Shown: positions 10,037 to 20,462 of the stretch, piece by piece
Layout of the letters: every line of letters begins with the position of its first letter
Numbering within the stretch: the stretch's first letter is position 1
Assembly: GCA_001931875.2 (NCBI GenBank)
Contig: MSJH02000310.1
Coordinates: 1-40,465 of the forward strand
From: Byssochlamys sp. IMV 00236
Lineage: Eukaryota; Ascomycota; Eurotiomycetes; Eurotiales; Thermoascaceae
Length of the DNA stretch: 40,465 bases
Reading direction: 5' to 3'
The notes under the pieces: model-generated
Told to the model about the DNA's origin: nothing
Database searches by the model: none
What the model saw: the letters and a program-made list of their open reading frames with translations, nothing else
Program-made: the position numbers and the translations under genes

Positions 10037-11481
10037 TTACTTTGCTGGTATAGGACCACCATGGCTTATGCCCGAAGCAGCACTGACAGGAGAACTGGGC
10101 GAATTAGATGCAGGAGCAGATGGTGAAGCAGGCGACTGTGGACTGACAGACTCCTTGATAGCCATCAGTTGGTTGGAACGGAAAGTTTCATAGTGGAATA
10201 AGGAAGTAGTTTCAATCAAATCTTGGAGATGAGTTCTGGTCAAAAAGTTTCGTAAATGAATAAATTCACAATGATTTTCGTCCTCGACGATGATCGTTCC
10301 CCATCTCGTCTTACGGCCAAGAACGGCTTTTCCGTTGACAACCACTTGTCTTTCAGAGCCCACAACAGCAAATGGAAGTAGTTCCTATAAAATATTAACA
10401 ACAATATATATTTTTTTTTTCCTCTTTATTTCTTACTCGAACACTCGCATTCAACATTTGTTCTTCTTCATCATAATAATCTCTATCGTCATAAGGATAA
10501 AGCTGAATATTGTGAAAAGCCAATTCTGCATTGATCTATAAAAGAGATCTTTTATAAGTTCACATCGTTCAATTTGAGCCCTTCGTTACCCTTTGCTTAA
10601 AAGAAGCTCGTTCCTCAACTGTCATCGAATCCGATTTAGCAATCACGGGAACAACATTGACAATTTCGACTAGGCGTTTAAGAACGATGATATCAATTGG
10701 CTTCAACCTAGGTGAATGTATTAAAAATCATGTGTGACAGAACCTATTTCTACGAATAAACATACGAGTGACCTGAAGGTGAGATAAAATAAAGACAGCA
10801 ATGAACTCGACTATCTTGAATGAACTTTTCACGTTGTGCTGTCAGCTCCTTACGCAAGTAAGCAGAATGTTGGTCTTTGATATATTTAATGATTGGCTCC
10901 CAACTGATATTGATGTGTTAGAGTCATACTATTATTATCTGTATTACTCACCATCCTTCATTATTGACTTGATCACCATAACCTGGTGTGTCTACTATAT
11001 TTAATCTCAGTTGAACACCATTTTCCTCAATGACTGCATACACAGTAATAAATTAGAAAACTATCTTTTTTTTTTTTTTTTTCTTTCGATACTTGCCATG
11101 AGATACAGCTTCTATTTCTGTTGTCTGTCTAGTCACGTCTTCCACATTATGTCTTCCTTTACTGTCGATAAGGTGGGAAGCAAATAATGTATTGATCAAA
11201 GTCGATTTACCGAGTCCTGTTTGACCTTTTTTTATGTATAATCAATATCTTTCTCTTTATGCAATGTATCTATGATAGACCATTCGTCGCTCCCTTTACC
11301 TACAACCATGACGTTGAATTGAAAGCCTCGTTTAAGAGACTTTTTTTCTATTTGCTGAGTGATTGTGTCAAAACCGACATAGCCGTTTAAAGGAGTGGTC
11401 TATTAACACATATGCAGGTAAGTTAAGGAGGTTATATTTAATATGTTTATGTACTTCTTGCAAAGGAGTAGCAGTAGTCAT
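10037..11481 (-). CDS. CDC10: Septin, Cdc10 orthologue
   Basis: Eight exons (11481-11455, 11399-11300, 11225-11097, 11033-10952, 10903-10766, 10707-10590, 10535-10437, 10384-10037) give 346 residues in phase. The order is a short N-terminus, YVGFDTIT, the P-loop GQTGLGKS at residues 43-50, the switch motif DTPGYGD, the G4 motif AKSD, and the septin unique element near RGRKTRWG (here LGRKTRWG) with RTHLQDLIETTS. The tail is Pro/Ser/Ala-rich with no coiled coil, as in Cdc10 but unlike Cdc3, Cdc11 or Cdc12. Septins assemble into GTP-binding filaments at septation and branching sites. The third intron (11034-11096) begins with GC instead of GT, and the second-exon sequence FQFNVMVVGQTGLGKSTLIN is close to yeast Cdc10. 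Confidence 0.93.
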
Positions 11482-12227
11482 GAGGAAAGTAATTGAAAAG
11501 GGGATGAAGAAGTAATTTAAAAAGGGAAAAAAAAGAAACAATTAATAAGTGACTTTTTCTGTTGTGATACAGGCTCAAGGCAAGCTTGAATTGTTGGTCT
11601 TTCTTTAATAGGGGAAGAATCATTAGATAACTGTTATCTTTATTATTCATATCATTATTTGTGCCACTCTTATTTACAATTAAAGAGATACAAAGGTCAA
11701 AATGATATATATACTTGAAGGGTCATCAGATGGCATCATTTATTTGATATCAAATAGAAGGTTTTTCCGAAAAATGGAGTCGCATTTGTCTGCATTACTG
11801 TAACAAGAAATCATGAATAGAGTACATTTGACAATGTTTATTTCATCAATCTCAGTACTACACCTGTCAGTATACATTTGGTATTTAAAGGGGGGGACCA
11901 AGGCGTTTTATTATCTCATGGATAATCAATAATAACATTTATCTCGACTCGTGTATTATAGACGAGAAAGCATCGTCAACCTATTCTCAATCTTTTCTTC
12001 TTTTTCTCTGCTTTCTCCTCATCTTCTCAAATTCTCTATCTCTTTTGTTCCTAGATGTGTATGACTTGATCATGTCAAAGAATATGTCGTCATGATGGTA
12101 AAATGATCGCCTTCTCCTCTCTGGATCAAACAAGGCATGATTATATTTCAGTCGGTGAATGATTTATATAGAATAGCCAATTAAATCCTGCAATGCCATT
12201 TTTTTTATTATTATCGTTTTCTTTCCT
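11482..12227. promoter_or_regulatory. Divergent intergenic region CDC10 / RabGAP
   Basis: The 746 bases between two diverging start codons should hold both promoters. Pyrimidine tracts lie on the coding strand side of each gene: T/C-rich at about 11985-12050 upstream of the plus-strand start, and A-rich (T-rich on the minus strand) at 11518-11540 next to CDC10. A short G-run (ggggggg) lies near 11889. I see no further gene, repeat or clear regulatory motif. Confidence 0.45.
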
Positions 12228-13843
12228 ATGGCTGTAGACACAAACCGTTCATGTCCTCCAGTACCCATTTGGATAGAACTGTCTAAAGCACAAGAACAAG
12301 TAGAACGCGACAACAACAATCGTCCGCCATTAACAAGTGGATCAAGTGATACTGACTATACAATAATAACTGCAGCTTCCTCCATTAGAACTTCATTTTC
12401 CCTTAGAGATAAAAGAGAAATAATTCAACAGTATGAACAAAGACCTGAAAAGACACCTGATATTGCTTCTGAAATGGAGAAATGGTATGCAATGACAGAT
12501 AGGTTTGTTGAAAGATTTTTTATTAATATCCCCCTTTTTTCTTACTTTTATTGTAGATATGGCTTCTTGAACACTCAACAGACTGAGTCAGACTCTATGT
12601 AATTTATTAGATAATATCATTATAGATTAACTAATATATTATAGACTCTTGAAAGAAAAGGAAATAGAAAGAGCAGAGAAATGGGCAGCGATGTCCCATA
12701 GAATCCTTATTGATGGTGAAACAGCATACACATTCAGCTACTCTAGCAAACTACGGAGAAGAGTATACAAAGGTATCCCTGATTGCTGGAGGAGGGACGT
12801 TTGGTATTATCTTGTGACAGATGGCTTAAGAAGCGCAAACGAAGATTATGCATATAAAAAGTCCTATCAGGTTAGTATGCATTGGTGAACGTAAAAAAAG
12901 GTTATATATATATTAAAGGAAAACTTTACTTTAGGAATTGCTCCTAAAGGAATCCTCACATGAGAGACAGATAGATCTGGATATTCCTAGAACATTAAGA
13001 GACCATATCATGTTTAAACAAAGATACGGATCAGGGTATGCTTTTGCAAATGAGAAGGGCATTAGGTTATTCATTATTATCATTGTTCTTATTTACTAGA
13101 CAGCGATCACTATTTAATGTTCTAAGAGCCTTTTCTAACTATGATGAAGAAGTTGGATACTGCCAAGGAATGACCAACATAGTGGCGACCATTTTGATGT
13201 ATTGTGATGAAGAGGTAATATGATAGTTAGTTTGAAAAGAGAGGGAACTCATTGAATGATAGCGAGCATTTTTGATGCTGCGTCGTATGTTTCTACGTGA
13301 TAAGCTGCATGATTTATATATTCCCGGATTTCCTACTCTTATGGAAAGCTTTTTCATACAAGATAACTTGCTAAAGCGGTATCGACCGAGACTATATCAC
13401 CATCTGGTAACTATCTCTTTGATGGCATTTACACTAAAACTGACGAATACAAGAATGAGCTAGGGTTATCAAGTGACATTTATGCTACCAGATGGTACAT
13501 AACCCTATTTACAGGCGGTGTCGTTCAATATCATACTCTCCTTCGTATTTGGGATATCTATTTTCTATGTGGCTATGATATCTTCTTCTTTGTGGTAATA
13601 GCACTCCTAAAGGAATATGAAGGTAAAGAGTCATTCTATTAGTATAGATAACCCTTTTCTTACTTTTGCATCTATATTGCAGGTCGATTACTTTCTTCAG
13701 ATCTTGATCAATGCATGGAAATATTGGGCTCAGCGATGTCAGTATCCGATGACGATGTATTTATAAAAAATGTTCAAAGACTATACGAAAGAAGAAGTCA
13801 AGTTGTAAAGACACTTAGAAAAGCATATCAGGAATCACATTAA
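12228..13843 (+). CDS. TBC-domain Rab GTPase-activating protein
   Basis: Eight exons (12228-12502, 12557-12598, 12645-12870, 12935-13035, 13100-13214, 13263-13406, 13454-13622, 13683-13843) join to 410 residues. The N-terminal 140 residues are polar. The TBC domain begins at [12 protein letters not shown] (residues 148-159). The arginine finger is in IDLDIPRT (I194-xx-D197-xx-R200), and the glutamine finger is in VGYCQGM (Y235-x-Q237). Both catalytic residues are present, so GAP activity is expected. The later ATRW, TLF and IWD motifs are also typical. The C-terminus is a short basic helix. The closest subfamily cannot be named from motifs alone. The stop is only 43 bp from the stop of a convergent gene. 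Confidence 0.92.
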
Positions 13844-13866
13844 CTTTTTATTACTAATTCGCTCAT

Positions 13867-13876
13867 TGTAAATAAA
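13867..13876 (+). terminator. 3'-end signal of the RabGAP gene (TGTAAATAAA)
   Basis: Twenty-three bases after the stop codon lies TGTAAATA overlapping AATAAA, a plausible cleavage/polyadenylation signal. The same string follows the BRF1 stop in this window. Because the opposite gene ends at 13887, the two transcripts probably overlap at their 3' ends. Confidence 0.5.
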
Positions 13877-13886
13877 GAAAAAAGCC

Positions 13887-14351
13887 TTATTCATATATCA
13901 CAACACTCGGATGTCCATATTCAGCCATTGCCTTCAAGAACCACCGTACTCTTTCCTTACTATCCTCATCTTGGGTATCACTTGATTGCCGCTCTTCAAA
14001 TTGATCAGGGCAGGGGTCATCTTCATTTATATCTTTAGCACTTTCTCTTGAGCTGGCTTTTGAATGTATGTTTGATATACTTGCAGTGTCCGTCATGTCA
14101 TTTGTATACATTCTATTTTCAAATGCATATGTTATTTCTCTTTCTTCTTCTTCTTCTTCTTCTTTTTCTTCGCTACTAGACAGCAGCTCGATAACCTTTT
14201 TGGAAGGCAATTTATCTTTAAGTAATTGCGGAATCTCGTCTTCTTTTGATTTTCGACAAACTGTCATTATGTGTTTAATTAAACGGCGATCTTTGTCGTC
14301 ATCAACTTCTGTAGGTCGTCTTGTTGCAAGATTCTTGAATGACAATTCCAT
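13887..14351 (-). CDS. Small acidic hypothetical protein
   Basis: A single-exon frame of 154 residues starts MELSFKNLATRR at 14351. A short basic N-terminal half (DDDKDRRLIKHIM, VCRKSKEDE) is followed by a Ser/Glu block with an uninterrupted run of Glu (EEKEEEEEEEREI) encoded by a GAA/GAG repeat at about 14138-14166. The rest is acidic and mostly disordered, and a short hydrophobic end (WFLKAMAEYGHP) may be a binding helix. I do not recognise it. It is convergent with the RabGAP gene, 43 bp stop to stop. The opposite strand is also open over the Glu run, but its translation is only low-complexity Ser. The lack of introns is unusual for this neighbourhood but not unique. Confidence 0.6.
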   Translation of the reverse strand: MELSFKNLATRRPTEVDDDKDRRLIKHIMTVCRKSKEDEIPQLLKDKLPSKKVIELLSSSEEKEEEEEEEREITYAFENRMYTNDMTDTASISNIHSKASSRESAKDINEDDPCPDQFEERQSSDTQDEDSKERVRWFLKAMAEYGHPSVVIYE

Positions 14352-14438
14352 AATTTACATAAACAAATGAAAAGGCGTCTTTCTATCTCTCACTCTCTTT
14401 ATTTCAAGTCATGTCACACTATCATTTATTGATAAATG

Positions 14439-15115
14439 TCAAATTTGATGATATATGTATAATGAACAAGCGATAAATGATGTCTGAAAATCATCCTGTA
14501 TGACGACTAAATATATGCGAATCGTGGAATCCTTTGAGTCTCCTTGTGTGTATTTCCACACCAACTGAATAACTTGTCCAACAATGTTATATACAATACA
14601 TTTTAAGTTAGGCATGTTTATTAATGGAGAATTGACGATGGAAGTTGATGATAAAGCCAAATTGTATTTTTGCTTCCTTTGGGATTTGTCTGTTGTCTTT
14701 TTCTGAAGCTTTCTCTTAGCAATGGAAAACCCCAATTACGCGTATTTTAAACCAACAATCTTTGATTCATGCTCTTCTGCTTTTGAACTCTGGGCTTTTC
14801 TCTCCCGGGTATATATTGTAATAAAATGCGTCTTGTGCTTATTGTAGTATTTAATGAGCTTCTTAGCGTAATACGAGACTGATATTGACGTAAACTTATC
14901 GCCAATGTCCTTAAGTCATCTCTTGAAGGTCTTCAATGCATCGGTCGACTCTTCCAAACAGCTGCAATGGTCCACATGCGCCTTGATTATAGCTGTAATA
15001 TCACTCCATTCTCTCACCGACATAGAACTTATGAAACTGTGAACTTTCAAGCATTAGCAAACTTCACCGGAAATACGTAATCTGGGTGAATACTATTAGG
15101 AATAGGTCGACTCAT
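14439..15115 (-). pseudogene. Decayed coding region of unknown family
   Basis: On the minus strand a continuous frame from an ATG at 15023 (MSVREWSDITAIIKAHVDH...) down to 14439 reads as plausible protein for almost 190 codons. It is interrupted only by a TGA after ALKTFKR (about 14918) and a TAA after GLKYA (about 14735). The parts between the stops (for example DKFTSISVSYYAKKLIKYY, then the lysine-rich SIAKRKLQKKTTDKSQRKQ) are compositionally coding. A further piece, MSRPIPNSIHPDYVFPVKF from 15115, sits just upstream in another frame. No splice pair removes both stops. It resembles a dead gene copy rather than chance. The family is unknown, and it could be transposon-derived. Confidence 0.45.
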
Positions 15116-15682
15116 TTTTAGCGTTGTATTGTCAATAGGCAACTGGTAGGTGAACACTACGCGTAGGCACTACAGGTGATGTCATGAACAAAGACTTTCC
15201 AATATGCAGCACCATGCTAAACTTACTCAGGAACCAAAGTATTTTCATGTTATTTGATGTTGAATACAAATTATGAAGTCGTCATCTTGGTTTGTTTCTT
15301 TTCAAGAAGAGATAAAAAGAAATGTTGTTATTGATATATTTTTTATTAATTACCAGAGAAGAAAAAATAAGTTTTGCTACATGCCCGGCAAACAGCACTG
15401 GACAAACCACGCACACACACATAACACTATGTACAACATTAAAGCGTGTGTTGGTGAGACTGTAATAATATCTTTATTATGTTGAGACGGAAAAGAGAGT
15501 TCATTATTCATTTTATTGCATAAACCTATCATGACCAATGAGAATTGGACATGACGCGTCTATAAGAACAACGCATTTTGTGGTCAGTTTTCTCTTTTTC
15601 TTCAAATAATCCTTTACAAGATGGATTATTTATAAGGTAAATACGATAGATATGATGTTTGCTGTTTGTAAATTAAACACAG
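15116..15682. other. Intergenic region beside decayed loci
   Basis: This gap lies between the minus-strand coding relic and the plus-strand gene starting near 15683/15726. It contains CACACACAC near 15413-15421 and a CT-rich tract at about 15590-15600, followed by an ATG and a GTAAATAC donor at about 15637. The donor may belong to an upstream exon of the next gene, but that ATG frame meets a stop at once. Nothing else is recognised. Confidence 0.35.
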
Positions 15683-15725
15683 AACGGGAACTTTAGGTTA
15701 TCAATCCCAAGACACAGGTATTAGG

Positions 15726-16296
15726 ATGAAAATTGACTGTCGTTTCGTTCTTGATTTAGACGAAAAGGAAATTAACGTTGATGCTGGAGAGGGCGCCAGA
15801 AAGGATGCTGGCGACGATAAAGTATACCAGGATGAAGGCAAACTTGCGCGGGAAGGAAAAGAAATAATTGACAATCTTTTCCAAAACTGTATTGATATGA
15901 TGCCCAAGGAACTCATTGCTTGCATTCTGCAAATCAAAGGTAATCTAAACTATACAATGCAGATATGGCCCAAAGTTTTTAAAAAGTATTTTATTCATAA
16001 CAGAGTTTTCTGCAGAGTTCTCTTCCGTTCACAGTACAAAATGTGTATGCGCTGGATAAGTTTGTTGACAGCCTAGAAAGTTTGATAACAATGGTGGTAA
16101 GTGATTTTGCTGCCTTTCATTATATTCATTTCACTCATATTCTAAAATTCAAATTATTAAGCAGCAAATAGAAGCAATGACAAGCCTTTTGTCGTACTCA
16201 TACGCATTTCTCAAAGATCGACAATCTTCCTTCGGGTCGTGCCTTGATTGTCCATCAGTCTTTGATTATGAAAACGAAGAGACCTACTTGTACTAG
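15726..16296 (+). pseudogene. Unrecognised three-exon gene, probably frameshifted
   Basis: The first exon from ATG 15726 reads MKIDCRFVLDLDEKEINVDA and on to a helix ending CILQIKG at 15939. The frame is open upstream to an acceptor-like AG at 15682 (reading GTLGYQSQDTGIR), so the protein may begin in a missing exon. The second exon (about 16004-16096) reads SLPFTVQNVYALDKFVDSLE. The third (16165-16296) reads QIEAMTSLLSYSYAFLKDRQ and ends ENEETYLY. Exons 2 and 3 join cleanly over GTAAGTG...AAGCAG. Exon 1 ends in phase 1 at GTAATC, while exon 2 requires phase 0 at either visible acceptor, so a one-base shift separates them. I do not recognise the family by name. The style (acidic, helical, no known motifs) and the neighbouring relic suggest a decaying member of a repeated family. 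Confidence 0.5.
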
Positions 16297-16691
16297 CGTT
16301 CTGCCACATATTACTTCCCAAAGAAGAATATCAAAAAAAATTCTGTTATGCCGAAAGATACAATATGAAAGTATACATAATAAGTATACTGCAATAAAGA
16401 TTCTTAGTTTTAAAGATCATTTGTATTGTTACAGTCAACACACTTTTTTACTATGTAGAAAAATTGATGGAGTTTAAAATATTCAGTGAATTGAGTGTGG
16501 GAAGACCAATGTCCACAAAACAGAAAATGCGGTCCGGAGAGCAAAGCTTACGAGCCATAAAAAGAAAATGACGGATCGCAAAATAGAACAGCTTTCCGTG
16601 CAAAATTTACAGTCAAAGACCAATAGTTTGCCATTCTTTTATTTTTTATTTTTTATTTTATTTTTTTTTTAAAGAAAAGTATAACCAGCAA
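16297..16691. promoter_or_regulatory. Upstream region of BRF1
   Basis: The 395 bases before the BRF1 start are featureless except for a T-rich tract at about 16637-16670 (TTTTTATTTTTTATTTTA repeats) immediately upstream of the start, as expected for a fungal core promoter. No other gene is visible. Confidence 0.4.
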
Positions 16692-19001
16692 ATGCGTTGT
16701 AGCAATTGTGGCTCAAATAGAACAGAATCGGATGCTGCCTCAGGAACCAGTTACTGTATTGACTGTGGTACAGTAAGTATCTAAAATCGTTTAATGCGTA
16801 AAAATAAAGCTAACTGGGTTGCAAAAGGTACTGGAAGAAAATACTATTGTTGCAGAAGTCACCTTTGGAGAAACTTCTGGTGGTAGAGCCATTCTCCAAG
16901 GTTCGTTTGCAGGAGACTCAGGTAATAAATAATTTGAAATATTTTGCGTAATAGTGTATAAACTTTTTGGAATAGGTCGTATTGCCGGTGGAGGCTTATT
17001 TGGTAGAAACAGAGGAAGAGAAGGACAGGAACAAGCCCTTGAGAACGGTACAATCCTTATACCTTTTCTCTTCTTTTTGGAACTAATCTCTCTTTACATA
17101 TAGGCCGACAAAAAATTGCCAGTCTTGCACATGGTCTACGCCTACCAGAACGTTACAGAGAAGCAGCCCAGCGATACTATAATTTAGCCGTTGTCAATCG
17201 GTTTACCAGAGGTCGCCGCAGTGAGCACGTTGCTGCCGTTTGCTTATATGCTGTATGTAGAAGTGAAAAGAGTGCACACATGTTGATCGATTTCTCAGAC
17301 ATTCTTCAAGTAAGATCATTCATATTACGAAAGCTCATTTTTTTTAACTTCATGTCAGGTCAATGTCTTTACATTGGGTGCTACATTTCTAAAACTATGT
17401 CGAGTGTTGAATCTCAATCTACCCCATGTCGATCCCTCATTTTATGTTTCACGATTTGCAGTTGCTCTTGATTTTGGAGACTATACACAAAAAGTCGCAC
17501 AAGACGCTGTTCGTATTGCACAGCGTATGGACAGAGATTGGATCGTCACTGGTCGTCGTCCAGCTGGTATCTGTGGCGCCTGTTTGCTGATTGCCGCTCG
17601 AATGAACGGGTTCCGTCGAACGCTTCGTGAGATGATTTATGTTGTTAAAGTAGCAGAAGTGACGATTCAAAAGAGATTGAATGAATTCAACCAGACCGAA
17701 TCATCTAAACTGTCTATTCGCGACTTCAGAACAATATGGCTGGAAAAACGAGCAGATCCACCTTCGTTCCAAAAGAATAGAACGAAAGAGGCTGCCTTGC
17801 AATCAATATCAAAAGCAGAAGATGGAGAAGAGGACAAATTAGAAATTGATACCGAAACAGATGGAGATAAAACAGTAAAAGTAGTTAGCATAGACAAGAA
17901 TTCAGATAAATATACAGAGAGTCAATTGAGCACAACAGAAGAGGATTCAAGTACACAAGTTGATATAAAGGATGACCTACCATCGATACCAGACCTTATT
18001 AAAGATAGTCAAGACTTGAACGAAAGCCAAACCCAAATTGCTACTCAGATATCAGTATTAGATGAAGAAGCACATATTTCAACACTTGTAGACCAGCTTG
18101 GAGATAAGGATGCATCTTATGTAAACATCAAAAATAGCCCTGCATTTAACAATTTATCGCCTGAAGAAAAGATGAAGATCATCAGGGCAGCAAGAGAAAA
18201 GGTAGCGGGTGAGATGGAAGTTATGTTGAACCCTAATCTAGCTGAGGATGCAAAAGAGATTAGTAAAGACCTTGAGGAGTGGATGCAGGATGAATCTGTT
18301 AATAAAGCTGCGAAAGAACTTGGTAAGCCATCTGTTTCTTATTTTTAAACAAACCCTAATGACATCTTGTAGAAAAAGCAAATAAAAATAAAGAAGAAAA
18401 GGACGAAGAAGAAGAGGAGGAGGAGGAGGAAGAGGAGGATGAAGAAAACTTGTCGGATGTTGACTGTGATGAAATTGAAGCAATGATCTTGACAGAAGAA
18501 GAAGTAGCATTGAAAACAAAAATTTGGTATAACGCAAATAAAGAATATCTAGAAGAAATGGCAGTACGCCGAATGGTGGAAAAAGATAAAGGAGGCAAAG
18601 ACCATAGGAAGAAAGGAGGAATTCGTAAAAAGAAGCCAATGTCCTCAGCATCCACGCCCGCAGAAGCAGCCAAGCAACTCGTGGCAGCAAAGAAAGTCTC
18701 AAAAAAAATAAACCAAGCGGTATTTGACGATATGTTTGAATCACCTGAATCAATAGAGAAGATCAAGCAAGACTCATTGAAACGAAAAGCAGACGATGTG
18801 GATCTTGACGGCTATGAGGTTGTGGAAGAGTCTGGTGAGTTACCGCAGGCAAAGGTGAGAAAGACAGATAAAGATGAAGAACAGGACGAAGATGAGGAAG
18901 AAGATGAAGAAGAGGAAATGGCTGCTCCTTATGGAGGATACGAGCAGGATCACTATGACTACGAAGATAATTATTATGATGACGGTGACGATGATTTTTA
19001 A
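16692..19001 (+). CDS. BRF1: Transcription factor IIIB subunit Brf1
   Basis: Six exons (16692-16772, 16828-16921, 16976-17047, 17104-17309, 17359-18322, 18373-19001) give 681 residues. The zinc ribbon uses C3, C6, C22 and C25. GRQKIASLAHGLRLPERYRE opens the first cyclin fold of the TFIIB-like core, and the second cyclin fold includes GRRPAGICGACLLIAARM. The long C-terminal part is charged, with a Glu run near 18405-18440. It includes the Brf1 homology block DVDCDEIEAMILTEEEVALK followed by IWYNANKEYLEE, which in yeast and human Brf1 binds TBP. Brf1 with TBP and Bdp1 recruits RNA polymerase III to tRNA and 5S genes. The acidic tail ends in a Tyr/Asp-rich stretch. Length fits the family. Confidence 0.95.
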
Positions 19002-19011
19002 TGTAAATAAA
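19002..19011 (+). terminator. 3'-end signal of BRF1 (TGTAAATAAA)
   Basis: TGTAAATA overlapping AATAAA starts one base after the BRF1 stop codon. It fits a polyadenylation signal and also the UGUANAUA consensus of Pumilio-type proteins. A second AATAAA follows a few bases on. Confidence 0.5.
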
Positions 19012-19191
19012 GCAATAAATAAATGCATTTGTGTATATCTGTAAATTTTTAAAACTTGCATGAAAGCGCAGCGTTAGCCGACATCTTTTATTTATTTGAT
19101 AACAAAAAAAGTTTCCCTTTTTTATATTAAAAATGATAAACAAACATTAAAAAGGATGAAGTTGGAAAAGGAGGGGGGAATGAAGAATTAT

Positions 19192-20462
19192 TTACAATGT
19201 GTTAACATTGCCCAAGTCCTTACAGGCTTGTTGAACTCTCTTAGTCATAGACTTTTCAGCTTCACGGATGAAGACACGAGGATCGTAGTACTTCTTGTTT
19301 GGCTTGTTGGGACCCTCGGGGTTACCAACTTGAGCTTGAAGGTAGTCCTTTTTGTTTTCATAGAATTCCTTAATACCCTTCCAATAAGCCCATTGGGTAT
19401 CGGTATCAACGTTCATCTTGACAACACCGTTGCGGACAGCTTCGGCAATTTCATCTTCAGTAGATCCGGAACCACCGTGGAAGACGAAGAAGACGGGCTT
19501 GGGGTCATCGTTCTGGAGCTTGTCCTTGACGTAAGCCTGGTGCTTACCTAAGAGTTCGGGGTGTAACTTGACATTACCAGGAGCATAGACACCATGAACG
19601 TTACCGAAACCAGCAGCAATGGAGAAGAGATTGCTTACTTCCTTGAAAGCCTTGTAGATATCCCAGATGTCTTCAGGTTGTGTGTAGAGAGCAGCATTGT
19701 CAACACCAGAGTTATCGACGCCATCTTCTTCACCACCAGTGATACCAATTTCCATTTCGAGCCAGCAGTCAATAGCAGCCATTCTCTTGAGGTACTTTAA
19801 GCAAATCTCAATGTTTTCCTCCTTGGATTCTTCAGAGAGATCAAGCATGTGAGAAGAGAAGAGAGGTTCACCGTGAGCCTTGTAGTATTGCTCATCAGCT
19901 TCGAGCATACCTATTATTTAAATGTTAGTTTAGTATAAAGTAAGTCGGGTGAGAAAATAAATTACCATCAAACCAAGGCAAGAGCTTCTTTGCACAGTGG
20001 TCAGAGTGAACGATGACGGGAATACCGTAGGCCTTGGCGACGGCACGGACGTACTAATGACGTGTTTTTTTTCGTGTTAGCTTTGTGATGTATCTATTTT
20101 TTTGTTATGAGGGTACCTGAGCACCAGCGACGGCACCAATGATGGAAGCCTCTTGGTTCTTGTTATCTAAACCCTTACCGGCAAAGTAAGCAGAACCACC
20201 TTGAGAGAATTGAATGATGATAGGGGAGTTGATATCACGAGCAGCTTCAAGAGCAGCATTAACGGTACTTTAAAACAGTTAATAACACGGAACAGGAAAA
20301 AAAAAACCTGGGGTACCCCACATGATTATATTTTTTTCTTTACCTGGTAGAAGTACAGTTGATAGCAGGAATAGCAAAGTTATTAGCACGAGCGTATTCA
20401 AAGAGCTTCAAGAGATTCTTGCCAGTAACGACGCCAGGAGGAACAATATCAAGGAGACCCAT
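19192..20462 (-). CDS. FBA1: Fructose-bisphosphate aldolase, class II
   Basis: Four exons (20462-20344, 20267-20117, 20053-19966, 19910-19192) give 358 residues, one fewer than the yeast enzyme. It splits fructose-1,6-bisphosphate into DHAP and glyceraldehyde-3-phosphate in cytosolic glycolysis, using zinc. The metal/catalytic motif VHSDHCAKK has H106, D108 and H109 in the expected place. WLEMEIGITGGEEDGV, FGNVHGVY and VFHGGSGSTEDE supply the remaining metal and phosphate ligands, and the end GNVNTL matches fungal enzymes. Codon use is visibly more restricted than in neighbouring genes (repeated GCC, AAG, CTT, GGT), as expected for a highly expressed gene. It is convergent with BRF1, with 190 bp between stops. 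Confidence 0.97.

Noticed and set aside
14068..14370. Plus-strand poly-Ser frame opposite the acidic small protein
   Set aside because: The Ser run is the antisense reading of the Glu repeat. The minus-strand frame is longer and better formed.
18238..18753. Minus-strand open frame of about 171 codons over the 3' part of BRF1
   Set aside because: It is antisense to well-supported BRF1 coding sequence and is a Leu/Ser-rich shadow of its Glu/Lys/Asp-rich stretches.
19096..19551. Plus-strand open frame of about 151 codons across the FBA1 3' end
   Set aside because: It is antisense to the conserved aldolase. Biased codon use in FBA1 leaves the other strand open.
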